Of a DNA stretch of 64,000 nucleotides, positions 34,960-46,984 are shown piece after piece. The position numbers and the translations under genes were made by a program. Source of the DNA: Pelobates cultripes (lineage: Eukaryota > Chordata > Amphibia > Anura > Pelobatidae); contig OW240912.1 of the NCBI GenBank assembly GCA_933207985.1, positions 204,730,240 to 204,794,239 on the forward strand, read 5' to 3'. Numbering within the stretch: position 1 is the stretch's first letter; every line of letters begins with the position of its first letter. Below the pieces are notes generated by a model. The model worked only from the letters and a program-made list of their open reading frames with translations, was not told the DNA's origin and did not search any database.

Positions 34960-35780
34960 ACTGTTGTTCACGATCTGGGATTCTAATAGACATAAATTAT
35001 ACGATCATACCCAATAGTCTCTGGCCATGCCATTGCACTTTATTTACATGAAGAACCCAACATTTTATTATAAAACATCGGGTCAACAGGAAATTAAGCA
35101 CGGATACCAAGTATATACCAGCCATTATCTGTTAGCTTTCCAGAATTGCAAGCAGAATTCCACCTACCTCCAGGCACACTATTTTCATACATTCAAATTA
35201 AAAACATGCTAGAAAATACCACATGTACAGCATCGGATCAGAGAGGGAACACTAACACTTTGTTGCACAGCAGTGAACCTAGAAGGGCAGGAAGCAAAAT
35301 GGAAATCCGTAAAGGACTGGAAAAAAGATGTGGGTAAGGAGATAACTCCTGAGACCTGCAAAAGAGCATTCACATCCCTCATGGGGCTCTCCTCTTGCAC
35401 ATCTCACCTGGAAATCACATTACAATTACTGTACCACTGGTACCTTGTAACTGCCAGACTAGCCCATACATTCCCGAATGTTAGTCATGTGTGTTTGAAA
35501 TGTGACTCCGAAGTGGGAACAATGCTTCAAGTTAAGTGGACATGCCCTCCAGCGACACAATTTTGGGGCAGAGTGAAAGGCTTGATAGAAGACTTTTCGG
35601 GCATACATAGGAAACCCTCTTTAGAAGTATTTTTGCTAAACATGCTACCAGAGGATCTCCCTAAGCCAACCCTTAAACTTTTATATATTATACTCACCTT
35701 GGCAGCCTTGTTGCTAGCTAGGAGCTGGAAATGAACATCAGTCCCATCCATTAGGAAAATTATAGCCCAAGTCACGACCA
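34960..35780 (+). pseudogene. LINE-1-type ORF2 fragment (C-terminal part)
   Basis: Broken frames encode LQAEFHLPPGTLFSYIQIK and then, in the frame at 35273-35734, WKKDVGKEI, CLKCDSEVGTMLQVKWTCPP and FWGRVKGLIE. This is the C-terminal zinc-knuckle-like region of L1/Tx1-type ORF2 proteins, where a C-x-x-C..H/W-x-C-P pattern precedes a F-W motif. The reverse transcriptase is not present. Frame shifts between segments show it is a dead, truncated insertion in a col16a1 intron. Confidence 0.75.
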
Positions 35781-36456
35781 ACTTAGATTATGAGCAAATG
35801 GCTCTAACGCAACTCCAAGTAGGGAAAGCAACCCACGAGGCAAGGAAAATATGGTTACATGTTCTATTAAAAAAAATCACATCACATAGAAGCCATTGAT
35901 GCACTGGGGAAGTCAGTAGTATAGCCATTGGAATGTTACTAATTTACTCTATTCCACACGCTGGTCACCCAAGGTCTGGGCTTGCATCTGACAAAGATGG
36001 CAAGGGAGCTTTAGTTTGTTCATTGTTAATTTGTTTTTCTTCATTATTTATTTATTCTTTTTATCATTGTTTTCTGCTCCACCCTTATAAAAAGATGTTT
36101 GAATGTAAAATGTTTCCATTGCTAGCTGGACTATAACCGCAAAGTTGCTGAACCATGCCTCTGCTTTAACAGTGACTATTTCAACACTGAGAATCAACTT
36201 GTAATGTAAATACTGCAATAGTGTTGGTAGGGAGAATGTGTTATATCAAGGCATTGTGTGCAATCTCAGCTATAGTGCTTTATACCTACTAACCGATTTG
36301 TAAAAAGAGATGGTATACTATGGTTTCCCGTGGCAAGTAATTTTTAAGGCCAGGCTAGTAGCATAGAATTACACATTTTAAACCCTGATAAGGTAGCGGA
36401 CTTTTAGAAATCCATGTCAACTTGTCTTGCAAATAACTTGGCTGTAACTTTTGCAG

Positions 36457-36579
36457 GGGGATCCATGTGAGGTTTGTCCTTCGCTTTCTGGAGATGGGAT
36501 GCAAGTGGTCACTATTCCTGGACCCAAGGGCAACAAAGGAGACACAGGACTACCAGGGATTGGGGAGCCAGGAAAAACG
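36457..36579 (+). CDS. col16a1: col16a1 exon 11: GDPCEVCPSL module
   Basis: 123 nt between TTTTGCAG and GTGAGAAT, 41 codons. It opens GDPCEVCPSLSGDG, a C-x-x-C interruption, returns to Gly-X-Y at IPGPKGNKGDTG, and ends with a GIGEPGKT G-x-G interruption. The GDPCEVCP string is the best single marker of type XVI collagen that I recall. The C-x-x-C may form inter- or intrachain disulfides (inference). Confidence 0.95.
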
Positions 36580-37309
36580 GTGAGAATAAGTGAGGAAAAA
36601 AACCATAAAAAAATGGAAACTCTTGGAAGGGAAGACAGCAAGGTGCTGGTTTGTGAATACACACATATAACACTGGGATATAATTAGCTCATGTTTCAGA
36701 ACATAACACATTTCATGGATATAATCTCTATTTGCTACAATATTTTAAATAAATATATATATATGTTTGTAACATACTCAGTCTATTGTGCCCCTTTTCC
36801 TCTGGGTGCTGGGTTCATTTTTGGATTTGTTTACATATAAATGTATGCTTTGCTTTGGAATTATAGCTACATTTTCAGAAGCAACATTTGCTTGCTACTA
36901 ATTAGCATGATCAAATTTGAAGCACATTATAAATGGCACTATAGAAAGCCATTTAATTTCGCTACGCTTTGTCCTTGAAATTTTCCATTTTTGACACCTG
37001 ACCCTAGTGTACAAATTGCATTCCACTGGCAGTTTTACTTACAAATCTAAATATCTTTAAACAAAGTTCTTTCCAAATGTGAAAGTGCCAGCAAAGTATA
37101 AACATAACATTTATTTATTTAAATGTAATAAAATGAAACAATGAAATATGTTTACCAGAAATTATCAGCCCATGGGAAAATATGTGTTTCACAAACGCCT
37201 GTGGGCAGCTGTACCCCCTTTTTGGTTTTAGACTATGGCAGTTTACATTTGTGTTTTGTGTTTTTTTTTTTCTAAAGAGGTAAAAAAAAGTTTAGCTGTT
37301 AGTATATAC

Positions 37310-37449
37310 TAGGGGTCCTCAAACTCCGCCCCCCCCCCAGATGTTGCTGAACTACAATTCCCATGATTCTCTGGCTATCTATGTAATTCAAAGACTCATG
37401 GGAGTTGTAGTTCAGCAACATCTGGAGGGCCGGAATTTGAGGACCCCTG
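37310..37449. mobile_element. hAT-type palindromic miniature element with 8-bp TSD
   Basis: A 140-bp element between perfect direct repeats GTATATAC (37302-37309 and 37450-37457). The ends are TAGGGGTCCTCAAAC and the complement of CAGGGGTCCTCAAAT. The arms pair through AGATGTTGCTGAACTACAA. A C-run lies at 37329-37338. Confidence 0.88.
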
Positions 37450-37659
37450 GTATATACCATGTATATGGAATATTCATACAATGCAGCGTGACTAAGTGAG
37501 ACATAGGGTACTGCAAAAGAAGGACAGAATGAAAGCTTTAGTAATTGTTAAAAATCAGAAGAATATGAGAGGTTGCTCTTTTTAAACTTCAATGCTGATT
37601 ACTTAGGCCAAACTATTTGGTTGGATGTACATGATTGATTTTGTATTGTATAATCAGGT

Positions 37660-38376
37660 GGAGGGCATCAGCTCTCGGACCTGAATTAAGCAAAAAACGC
37701 ACCCCAGCATGGCTCCTTGCCTAGAGAAACAGATAAGCTGTAATCACTGTCAAGGGAAACTTACCTCTATCAAATGCACACCTCCTGGCAGTGTCAGTCA
37801 CCTTCTCTTTATAATTCAGTATATGGAGACAGTTGAATCCATACACCAGGAAATTAGCCATCCCACTAGAACGTGTGATTAAACTGTTTAGCTTTATTCT
37901 TACATTATATTTTTTTTAGGTTTAGACTTTGAGTGGTTAACTATGTGACTAATGAAAGGGTTTGTTTGGGTTTTGGAATCGGGTTACATTAAGGTTAAGA
38001 AAAATGTTGAGATTAAAGGGTTATTTGTAAATTACACACTCCCCTGTTTTGTTAGTCCAGTCACAAGCCTATTATTGATAACAGAGATGCAGGAGCTGTT
38101 TTACAGTTTTGGTCACTCATGTCTTATCTCTTCCTCCTGCAATGCACTTCTCGTGTCGGAGAGATTATTAGTGGATAGAAAATGTTTTTCACTTCCTGTA
38201 CATCAGCACACAAGACGAGCTGGGACAGCACTGTGTTTTACACCCCTTATAACTGATCCTGCAGCTCTGCCCCCTAGTGGAGAGGAGCCTGTAGGCAGGT
38301 GCTTACTCTGCCTAATGGAAAATCCAGCCCTGGAAGGGACAGGATTTCTAACACATTTCATGCCACAGAACACTTT
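37660..38376. other. Gene-free stretch with a long incidental frame
   Basis: A 146-codon frame at 37952-38392 has no family features, and its end overlaps a miniature element. The CTGCCCCCTAGTGG block resembles repeat sequence. I see no gene. Confidence 0.4.
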
Positions 38377-38538
38377 CAGGGTTATTCACTAAAGTGAGAA
38401 TTGTCAGGAATTAAAAGTGAATTTTTAATTTTAGGCCAAAATAACTGAACTGAAAAAAATCCTAGGTCAGCTATTTTGGTCTTAAATTTGAAATTTACTT
38501 TGAATTCCTGACAATCCTCACTTCAATAAATAACCCTG
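38377..38538. mobile_element. Palindromic miniature element
   Basis: A 162-bp element with left end CAGGGTTATTCACTAAAGTG and right end ..CTTCAATAAATAACCCTG. The inner parts GTCAGGAATT and AATTCCTGAC also pair. It is non-coding, and the target duplication is unclear. Confidence 0.8.
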
Positions 38539-38689
38539 TTTGTCAAAGTCTCAGGAATCTCTGAAACATTATTCCCTTTAATAATACAGACTGTAAATGT
38601 ATTTTTCAATCTCACTCATAAAACATTTGCAGCAGTTTTGCTTAAAATAGATACTATGAAGCAGTGTTGATATATATATATTTAGAAGT

Positions 38690-39062
38690 GTGTTTCTGTA
38701 AATGCAGCCATAGCTACACCTCCCCTAGCTGTGACACACCAGCCTCCACAAAAAACAATCATGGTTTTATGGTTTCATTTTCAGTCAGCTCTTACAGCAT
38801 ACTGTGTTTACTTTAGACGTTATGATTTCTGGTGCTTGATTTTGACACCAAAGTTCAAAATGTGAAAAAGAGAGATTTCTGGCGTTTTTAGCATCCTTAT
38901 TACACCTGGAAATAAGGATGCTAAAAAATTTAGACTTTTTTTTTTTTCAGGAAGGCTGTGTAAGTCCCAGCCAGGGAAAGTGTGGCTAGGGCTGCATAAA
39001 CAAACTTATTTAACTCCTAAATGGCAGCTAACGCTGTTTTGGTGCCTAGAGTGTCCTTTTAA
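38690..39062. mobile_element. Foldback miniature element
   Basis: The left block TGCAGCCATAGCTACACCTC pairs with GTGTGGCTAGGGCTGCATAA at 38971-39000. Next to this is CTAAATGGCAGCTAACGCTG..GGTGCCTAGAGTGTCC at the right end. A related half is at 15600-15760. It is non-coding. Confidence 0.6.
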
Positions 39063-39099
39063 CAGTATATATGATGATCTGATTCGCTTCAGATGCCCA

Positions 39100-39770
39100 G
39101 TGAGGGGACTTCAGACAGACTACCAGTAGATTAGATATTCTTTGAATTCTATCACCTATATAGCCCTTTCCCTCAAACCATTAGTCGAGGTATAGTGCAA
39201 GGGTAAAACAGAACTGCGTTATTGAGCACACACCACATACATTTATAATCCCTCAATCCATACAATGTAACACAATCCAATCTGCTCCCTGGCACCACTC
39301 TGTGTTGGCTGATAAGGGTAAATTAGATCAGTCCATGGTTAATGCTATGGGGAAACCGAGATTCCCAGAGTACTTAGGAATATAGCACCCAAAATTTCTG
39401 GTTATTGCCAGATGCCTCCTCACCTCCCTGACATCCCCACCAAACGGCGCTGTGATTGGTGGTTGGGGGACAGAGCGAAACCCGATCAAAGATTCACTGT
39501 ATTACAGCATAGTTCTGATCCAGCGACTAGTTCCATAGCGATTCAGGGTATCTCAAGCACTCGGTGTGGGAATGGGTCCTGGTGATCCTCAGAATTAAAC
39601 CCAGCTTTAACTGGGGATTAAATTAGCATCCAGGGCCCTCCCATACCCCCTCTCCACAGTGACAATAGGTCTTTTTTGTTCTTTTGGGGACAGGGTCGAT
39701 AGTCTGTGAGCAGGAGGCTAGCCTCCTAGCTGCTTCACGAGCCAGGGCCACAGGGACTTCCGTTGTGTAT
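39100..39770 (-). mobile_element. Diverged LTR-like element
   Basis: Read on the minus strand it begins with GGAAGTCCCTGTGGCCCTGG, then AGGAGGCTAGCCTCCTGCTC and AGACTATCGACCC. This has the layout, though not the exact sequence, of the 5' part of the LTR family at 23-31 kb. No coding region. Borders are approximate. Confidence 0.45.
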
Positions 39771-40521
39771 GATATTGGGTCTGTGCGACCCTATCACTGA
39801 TTAGCACAGGGAGCATAGAATAGTGGGGACTATGTATGTTTTTGAAAACTGACCTTAAACTTAAGTTAAGAAGCAATGCTTGAACGCAAATAAGAAACAA
39901 AGCATTAAAATATTAATTCAAGATGGTTTCATATAATCTTATAATTATATTATAATATATAATATAATCACTATGTGTCTCTACTAAGATAAGTTATTTT
40001 TAAGACTAAAATGTTGCTTTGCAATAGGTGCAGACATACAAAAATATGAGAAAACTTTAAATCATAGCACACCCATCAAATAGTGATTAACATAGTATTT
40101 GGGTACTTTTATTTGGAAAAGTGACTTGTATGTCTAATACATTGAAACTCATTTTAAGAAGCTTGTACTTCTCCGGGAATGGCTTGGTGAGTGAAGATTA
40201 TAGGAGTCTAACTCCAGAATTACATAGATCAAGAGACTGACAATCCTGATTGTTTTTCTTTATATTTTCAGTATACCACTCTATGTGACTATTGACAAAT
40301 GACAGCTAGTCCTATTATATATGCATGTTTGTCCAGTGCTTTATCAGCACAATACATTATCAATCTCTCCTTCTCTTGTACTGTTTTGTTGTTTTTTTAA
40401 AGCTTGTTCATTTATGTTAGTGTATTAACAAACAGTCACTCCAGTTGCACTTTATTTGCCTACTTTAAAATTGTTATGTTTTTCCAACATTGATCTATAA
40501 TCGCTGTCTTATCTTTTCCAG

Positions 40522-40548
40522 GGAATTCAAGGACCAAAAGGTGATCAG
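40522..40548 (+). CDS. col16a1: col16a1 exon 12: GIQGPKGDQ
   Basis: 27 nt between TTTTCCAG and GTATATCT, only three triplets, the shortest exon seen. It was accepted because acceptor, donor, phase and Gly-X-Y content all agree and because GIQG-K/P-KG follows the previous module in the human chain as I recall it. Confidence 0.85.
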
Positions 40549-40990
40549 GTATATCTGGCTTGGTATGGAGTGTGAGCTCACATCACATTGTTGGCACTGC
40601 TTGTTTTGTGTTTATCCTCCCACCTACACTGCATAGTCCCCACTCATTCTACTGACACTAGCAGCCATCACCTGCTAGGCGATAAGGATGACATGTGATA
40701 TACATTGTTAAACCCAGAAATGGATCATGGAAATTTTCTATTATTAAATTACAGATACCCAGTGCCATTAGACAATAGAACTGCAAACAAGCTGTTGTTC
40801 ATCGATTTTATTACATGAAATAGATGGACAGGCATATAGATAATCCCCTGCCTAATTTGAAATCATGTTTGGATTTTGAAATTAATAGAGTAGAAATGTC
40901 TAGTTTTTGTCTTGTTTCTAATTATTTTTTCTTTTTACTTTTATACTCTTTATTGAATACTGTTAATCTTTTATTTCTTGATGATCATAG

Positions 40991-41026
40991 GGAGAGAAAG
41001 GTCCAGGTGGGGAGAAAGGAGAAAGG
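40991..41026 (+). CDS. col16a1: col16a1 exon 13: GEKGPGGEKGER
   Basis: 36 nt between GATCATAG and GTGAGTGA, four perfect charged triplets. The intron that follows is about 13.4 kb and is filled with transposons. Confidence 0.9.
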
Positions 41027-41675
41027 GTGAGTGAAGCAACTGTTTCTAAATGTGGAATCACCTAAATTAAACTACTGTAATATTCATTTAGCATAATAAA
41101 TGAATGTCCTCTTAGGGTTCTAGAGATTCAGCCTGGTCGCATGGTTTATGTCTCCAGACATTTTGATGATGTTGCATTCCTATAAATTAATGTATGGTTC
41201 ACTTTTACATACAGTAGAACAAGGTTAAAGCAAGTTAACATACCATGAACTTACATGAAATATGATGTAGTATAGTAATACTCATGCAGAAAGAAACTTC
41301 ACTGGAATTCTACAAACAAGTGGCAGAGTAGTCGCAATTATGCCAGAAAAAGATAACACTTACGGGGCTAAAACTTAAGTAAATACTGGTGATAGTGAAA
41401 ATACAAACTAATAGAAGGTTAACTCCTATGAAAATGCATGACAATAAATCTTAACTTTTATTGTATAACTAATAAAATAAGGAATCCAGATTTCCTTCCA
41501 AATCAAGTTAAAAAGAGCCATAATTTGAAAACAGAATAATAGGTTCTTGACAAAGTGTGTATATGCATATATTGTGTATACATATATGCAATTGATAGAT
41601 TTAAAATAAAATATTGTGGCACATGTTTAAACAAGCTCTAATTAACACATACATATATGTACATATATATATATA

Positions 41676-43162
41676 CACAGTTGTAATCAAAATTATTCAA
41701 CCCCCATTGAAAATCAGGTGTATTGTCAAAATGTACACCTCTTCAGCTGTTTTCAATGAACAAATCAATCGCAATTGATATAGTTCAACACAACAAATGC
41801 TTCAACTGGTTTCCCTAAATTCAACTGAAAATGCAACTTTTAATGACTTCTCCAGTCTCAAAATTTTTCAACCTCCTGAATAGAATCCCTCACAACAGCA
41901 CAAATATGCAAAACACATGTTGTCTCAAAAACACCTGGTGCAACTAATCACTTGAAAAGTTTGAACTGACTATGGGTTTTTTGAGTGTCACATTTGAGTG
42001 TATGCTAGAAATATGGCAAAGTAAAAAAAAATGGTCCACAAAGTTAAGAGAAGAGATTATAGCCCTTCACAAACAAGGAACAGGCTCCTAAAAGATAGCA
42101 AAGGCACTAAATGTTCCTAGAGACACAGTTGGAAGCATAGTTCGCAAATTCAAAATTGAAGGAACAGTGGCAACACTACCTGGACGGGGCAGAAAAAGGA
42201 AGCTATCAGGAAGTCAACCAGTTTTCTGAGAAGGCAGGTTTTGAAAAAACCTCGAGCAACTGCAAAAGACCTGCAGCAAGACTTGACGGCAACAGACACT
42301 GAGGTTTCACAGTAAGGCGCATGTTAAACGCATAAGGTTTCCATGCCAGAACTCTAAGACATATGCCACTACTGACCCAAAAGCAAAATAAAAGTCAGCT
42401 CCAATATGCTCAAAATCATATAAATAAGCCAAAGAAGGTTTTGGATTCTGTTCTGTGGAGCAATGAAACAAAACTTTAACTTTTCCTCCAAAGGAAACGG
42501 ACCTTCAGCGTCAGATTTTCCCCATAGGAAAGCATTGAATAATAATAATGCTTTCCTATGGGGAGGTGTAATGCGCGCGCAGCCATTGCCACTAGAAACC
42601 TGCAGTGTGTGGTAGGCAAGATTAATTAATTGAAGTATCAGGAAATCGTAGGCGAAAACGTTGTGCCTTGTTGAAGTTGAAGCTTGGGCATCATTAGACC
42701 TTCCAACAAGACAATGATCCTAAGCATACTTTAAATTCCACCAAGGCTTGGTTGCAGAAGAAGCCCTGGAAAATTCTACAGTGGCCATTATAGTCACTTG
42801 ACTTGAACCCCGTAGAAAATCTCATGCTTGGTTTGAAAGGTGGCGGTTGCAGCATGCAAACCCAAGAATATTAATGAACTGGAGGTCCTTTCTCATGAGC
42901 AATTGGCTAAGATTCCTCAGGAATGTTGCCAGAAGCTTGTATTTGGCTATGCATCTTGTTAGCAGCAGGTCATAACTGCAAAAAGATGCTCTACTAAGTA
43001 CTAAATATGCTTTCCATGAATGGGTTGAATAATTTTGAAGCATTTGTTATGTTGAGCTATTTCTATTGCTTTTGTTTTGTGTTCATTGCAAACAGCTGAA
43101 AGTCTGTAAATTTTGACTAAATCTGATAAACCTGATTTTCAATAATTTGTATTACAACTGTG
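41676..43162 (+). pseudogene. Full-length but dead Tc1-like element
   Basis: A 1487-bp element with ends CACAGTTGTAATCAAAATTA and the complement of CACAGTTGTAATACAAATTA, flanked by TA. The transposase remnants read in pieces: the HTH region near 42030-42160, a [12 protein letters not shown] block near 42712 (AACAAGACAATGATCCTAAG), and NPVEN-type sequence near 42808. Stops and indels break the frame throughout. A foreign G+C-rich piece (TTTCCCCATAGGAAAGCATT and its complement, 42516-42565) appears inserted in the middle. Confidence 0.75.
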
Positions 43163-43170
43163 TATATATA

Positions 43171-43366
43171 TTTTTCTTAAATAACAAGGTAAGGATGCTC
43201 AACAACAAGGTAAGGATGCAGAAGATGGTTTAATGTCAAAAGCCATACCCCAAGACGAGATATATATATATATATGTCATGTCTTGGGGTATGGCTTTTG
43301 ACATTAAACCATCTTCTGCATCCTTACCTTGTTGTTGAGCATCCTTACCTTGTTATTTAAGAAAAA
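43171..43366. repeat. Perfect inverted repeat, 86-bp arms
   Basis: The left arm 43171-43256 and right arm 43281-43366 are exact reverse complements over all 86 bp. The 24-bp loop is mostly TA repeat. Each arm also contains two direct copies of AACAAGGTAAGGATGC. The hairpin adjoins the right end of the Tc1 copy. It has no coding content. Confidence 0.95.
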
Positions 43367-43833
43367 TTTGAAAATCAATATTGTTTTTTACCAAAACGTT
43401 TGCCATTCATTTTAGAGGCAGACAAAACAACACAAGAATTTTAATTCCACAACATCTGAAAGACTGTCTGTTGGTTACAGTTAATCCACAGAAATCAAGT
43501 TTCTTATTTTGCTTTCACACTTCAAACTATTAGCTAACAGAGTAAATTCAGTCCATTTCCTTTCAAAATTATTTCACTGATTCAAAAAGACATTACAGTA
43601 AATAAAATTACGATGTTGTGTGTAGTGTGTTGCAGCAGCACCACCTAGTGTGACTTTTAGATATAAAAAAGGTAACTATGTAAAATAGCAAGGTCCACAC
43701 TGGATATTAATTATGCACTGCATCATGGTGATTTTACTGTGCAAATACAGTCTATGAAAATTATTATGTGCTTTAATACTTTAAAAAAAAATTTAAAAAA
43801 AATTCCACATAGTGTAACCTTCTAGGTCTTGTA

Positions 43834-45396
43834 CAGGGAGTGCAGAATTATTAGGCAAGTTGTATTTTTGAGGATTAATTTTATTATTGAACAACAACCA
43901 TGTTCTCAATGAACTCAAAAAACTCATTAATATCAAAGCTGAATATTTTTGGAAGTAGTTTTTAGTTTGTTTTTAGTTTTAGCTATGTTAGGGGGATATC
44001 TGTGTGTGCAGGTGACTATTACTGTGCATAATTATTAGGCAACTTAACAAAAAACAAATATATACCCATTTCAATTATTTATTATTACCAGTGAAACCAA
44101 TATAACATCTCAACATTCACAAATATACATTTCTGACATTCAAAAACAAAACAAAAACAAATCAGTGACCAATATAGCCACCTTTCTTTGCAAGGACACT
44201 CAAAAGCCTGCCATCCATGGATTCTGTCAGTGTTTTGATCTGTTCACCATCAACATTGCGTGCAGCAGCAACCACAGCCTCCCAGACACTGTTCAGAGAG
44301 GTGTACTGTTTTCCCTCCTTGTAAATCTCACATTTGATGATGGACCACAGGTTCTCAATGGGGTTCAGATCAGGTGAACAAGGAGGCCATGTCATTAGAT
44401 TTTCTTCTTTTATACCCTTTCTTGCCAGCCACGCTGTGGAGTACTTGGACGCGTGTGATGGAGCATTGTCCTGCATGAAAATCATGTTTTTCTTGAAGGA
44501 TGCAGACTTCTTCCTGTACCACTGCTTGAAGAAGGTGTCTTCCAGGAACTGGCAGTAGGACTGGGAGTTGAGCTTGACTCCATCCTCAACCCGAAAAGGC
44601 CCCACAAGCTCATCTTTGATGATACCAGCCCAAACCAGTACTCCACCTCCACCTTGCTGGCGTCTGAGTCGGACTGGAGCTCTCTGCCCTTTACCAATCC
44701 AGCCACGGGCCCATCCATCTGGCTCATCAAGACTCACTCTCATTTCATCAGTCCATAAAACCTTAGAAAAATCAGTCTTGAGATATTTCTTGGCCCAGTC
44801 TTGACGTTTCAGCTTGTGTGTCTTGTTCAGTGGTGGTCGTCTTTCAGCCTTTCTTACCTTGGCCATGTCTCTGAGTATTGCACACCTTGTGCTTTTGGGC
44901 ACTCCAGTGATGTTGCAGCTCTGAAATATGGCCAAACTGGTGGCAAGTGGCATCGTGGCAGCTGCACGCTTGACTTTTCTCAGTTCATGGGCAGTTATTT
45001 TGCACCTTGGTTTTTCCACACGCTTCTTGCGACCCTGTTGACTATTTTGAATGAAACGCTTGATTGTTCGATGATCACGCTTCAGAAGCTTTGCAATTTT
45101 AAGAGTGCTGCATCCCTCTGCAAGATATCTCACTATTTTTGACTTTTCTGAGCCTGTCAAGTCCTTCTTTTGACCCATTTTGCCAAAGGAAAGGAAGTTG
45201 CCTAATAATTATGCACACCTGATATAGGGTGTTGATGTCATTAGACCACACCCCTTCTCATTACAGAGATGCACATCACCTAATATGCTTAATTGGTAGT
45301 AGGCTTTCGAGCCTATAGAGCTTGGAGTAAGACAACATGCATAAAGAGGATGATGTGGTCAAAATACTCATTTGCCTAATAATTCTGCACTCCCTG
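43834..45396 (-). mobile_element. Apparently intact Tc1-like transposon, DD37E type
   Basis: A 1563-bp element flanked by TA. Its terminal inverted repeats are identical over the first 25 bp (starting CAGGGAGTGCAGAATTATTA). A second copy of the motif GTGCATAATTATTAGGCAA lies inside each end (44024-44042 and, inverted, 45198-45216), making an IR/DR layout like that of Sleeping Beauty-type elements. The minus strand carries one uninterrupted transposase gene (45178-44162). Complete ends, IR/DR motifs and an intact gene mark a recent insertion. Confidence 0.93.
44162..45178 (-). CDS. Tc1/mariner transposase, DD37E, intact
   Basis: A 338-codon frame from ATG to stop, the usual length for Tc1 transposases. 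Residues ~1-110 form the paired-like DNA-binding region: a first helix-turn-helix (SKIVRYLAEGCSTLKIAKLL) and a basic KRDHRTIKRF / GRKKR stretch. The catalytic core shows D in VLWTDEMRV (~143), D in FMQDNAPSH (~235) and E in PDLNPIENLW, with 37 residues between the last two, hence DD37E. The glycine-rich QQGGGGVLVW box is present. It acts in the nucleus, cutting at its terminal repeats and inserting at TA. No stop or frameshift interrupts it and all three catalytic residues are present. The DD37E spacing matches the TRT-type vertebrate lineage (family assignment inferred). Confidence 0.93.
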   Translation of the reverse strand: MGQKKDLTGSEKSKIVRYLAEGCSTLKIAKLLKRDHRTIKRFIQNSQQGRKKRVEKPRCKITAHELRKVKRAAATMPLATSLAIFQSCNITGVPKSTRCAILRDMAKVRKAERRPPLNKTHKLKRQDWAKKYLKTDFSKVLWTDEMRVSLDEPDGWARGWIGKGQRAPVRLRRQQGGGGVLVWAGIIKDELVGPFRVEDGVKLNSQSYCQFLEDTFFKQWYRKKSASFKKNMIFMQDNAPSHASKYSTAWLARKGIKEENLMTWPPCSPDLNPIENLWSIIKCEIYKEGKQYTSLNSVWEAVVAAARNVDGEQIKTLTESMDGRLLSVLAKKGGYIGH

Positions 45397-45519
45397 TATG
45401 ATACATACACATTATACAAGATACAATGGTAGTTCACATAGTTTTGATTGTCCTTGACATAAATGATCCTACAGGTGTTTATTATAGCATCATTTTAATC
45501 ATTTGGTCACCCTTACCAT

Positions 45520-45660
45520 AGAAACATAGAATGTGACGGCAGATAAGAACCATTCGGCCCATCTAGTCTGCCCAATTTTCTAAATACTTTCATTAGTCCC
45601 TGACCTTATCTTATAGTTAGGACAGCGTTATGCATATCCCATGCATGCTTACCACAATAT
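45520..45660. repeat. Conserved interspersed repeat (SINE-like)
   Basis: It contains CATAGAATGTGACGGCAGAT, AGAACCATTCGGCCCATCTA and GTCTGCCCAATTTTC, a block that recurs widely in amphibian DNA. I cannot assign the family with certainty and see no tRNA-type promoter boxes. Confidence 0.55.
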
Positions 45661-46984
45661 AATCGTATGTTTGACAGGGATGCACATTATGCACAGTGTT
45701 AGCTTGATGACCTATTAATTCATTGTAAAATTAATTAATTGATCACCTAATAAACAGTAGCAACATAAAATCTGCAAGTTCCCTTTATTAGACTTATCAC
45801 AGTATAACTGTGGTTACAATAAACCATTACTGTATTCATCTGATGTTTGACAAATGTCATCTGCTTGTCCCAACCAATGGGAACCCACAGCAGATGGGCC
45901 AAAAAAAATATTCTAACCAAAAACTAACTAACCCAAATTAATAAGTAGTGCCTGGGATCCAAAGTATTTGAATAAGCACTGTAACATATGCATATGTAAA
46001 TACTTATCCACACTATTTATTTAATAACAATAATATATAAATACTCATATAATACAAAAATGACTTTAATGCATTACTTGTATTATATGGATTTTGAAAA
46101 GTCTTGCTTGGGTATAAAAACTCAAAAAATCATGCTTCCACAATATCCCAGAATTCCTAGTTTGACATGCAAATGAGCACAGACAGACTTCATTTTTCAG
46201 CCATCACTTCATTTATGTTATTATTATTAAAGCTGATTTCAAGTGCTTAGTGCATACTTCGAAATTAACCAAATCAGAACCTGATGAAATTATGCTATCA
46301 TTACTCATTTCACTGGTTCTCACATTTTTTCCTATTTTGAAATGAGGAATATTTGTGTATAGTCTTCTGGAAGTAGAACCTGTGACCTTGAGGTCTGAGC
46401 ATATTTTACAGTTGAATTATTTGCTACATTAATACATTATTAACCCCTTCCCGACCGCGGATGTATCAGGGTACGTCCGACAAAAAACGGTCCTTAAGGA
46501 CCGCGGACGTACCTGATAAGTCTGCGGCTAATTAGAGCGCTTGAAGCTTGCTTCCAGCCACTCTGATGGTATTGCAGCGATGCCTCGTGCAATACTCCTT
46601 ACTGCTGGGCGCTGGAAGATCGCTCCCCCTGGAGTGATCACTTCCAGGTTGCTCCACGTGGTGCCCGGCAGTAAAGCAGAGCATTGGAAGCCATCGGTCA
46701 GGCTTCCGATTCTCTGCCTGTGCGGAGTTCCTCGAAGGCAGTGCATCATGGAGCTTCTGGGGTGTCCCTAGCCTGTCTCATCATAGAGGCAGGCTAGGGA
46801 CATCCAATCAGAGCTTGCCCCTATAACAATTTTATTATAACTATGATCCCCATTTGTCTGATCAGGTCAATATTAGTGATCAGTGTGGATCTCCCTCCCT
46901 CTCATCAATAGGCATGCGCAGCCTATTGCATTAGGGTGTGCACCCTAAAGCACAAACACGCCGCATGTATATATGTATATATAT

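Noticed and set aside
37952..38392. 146-codon plus-strand frame
   Set aside because: No signal, domain or family pattern. It lies in intronic DNA and its end overlaps a miniature transposon.
44482..45142. Other frames inside the DD37E transposase gene
   Set aside because: They are shadow frames of the intact minus-strand transposase.
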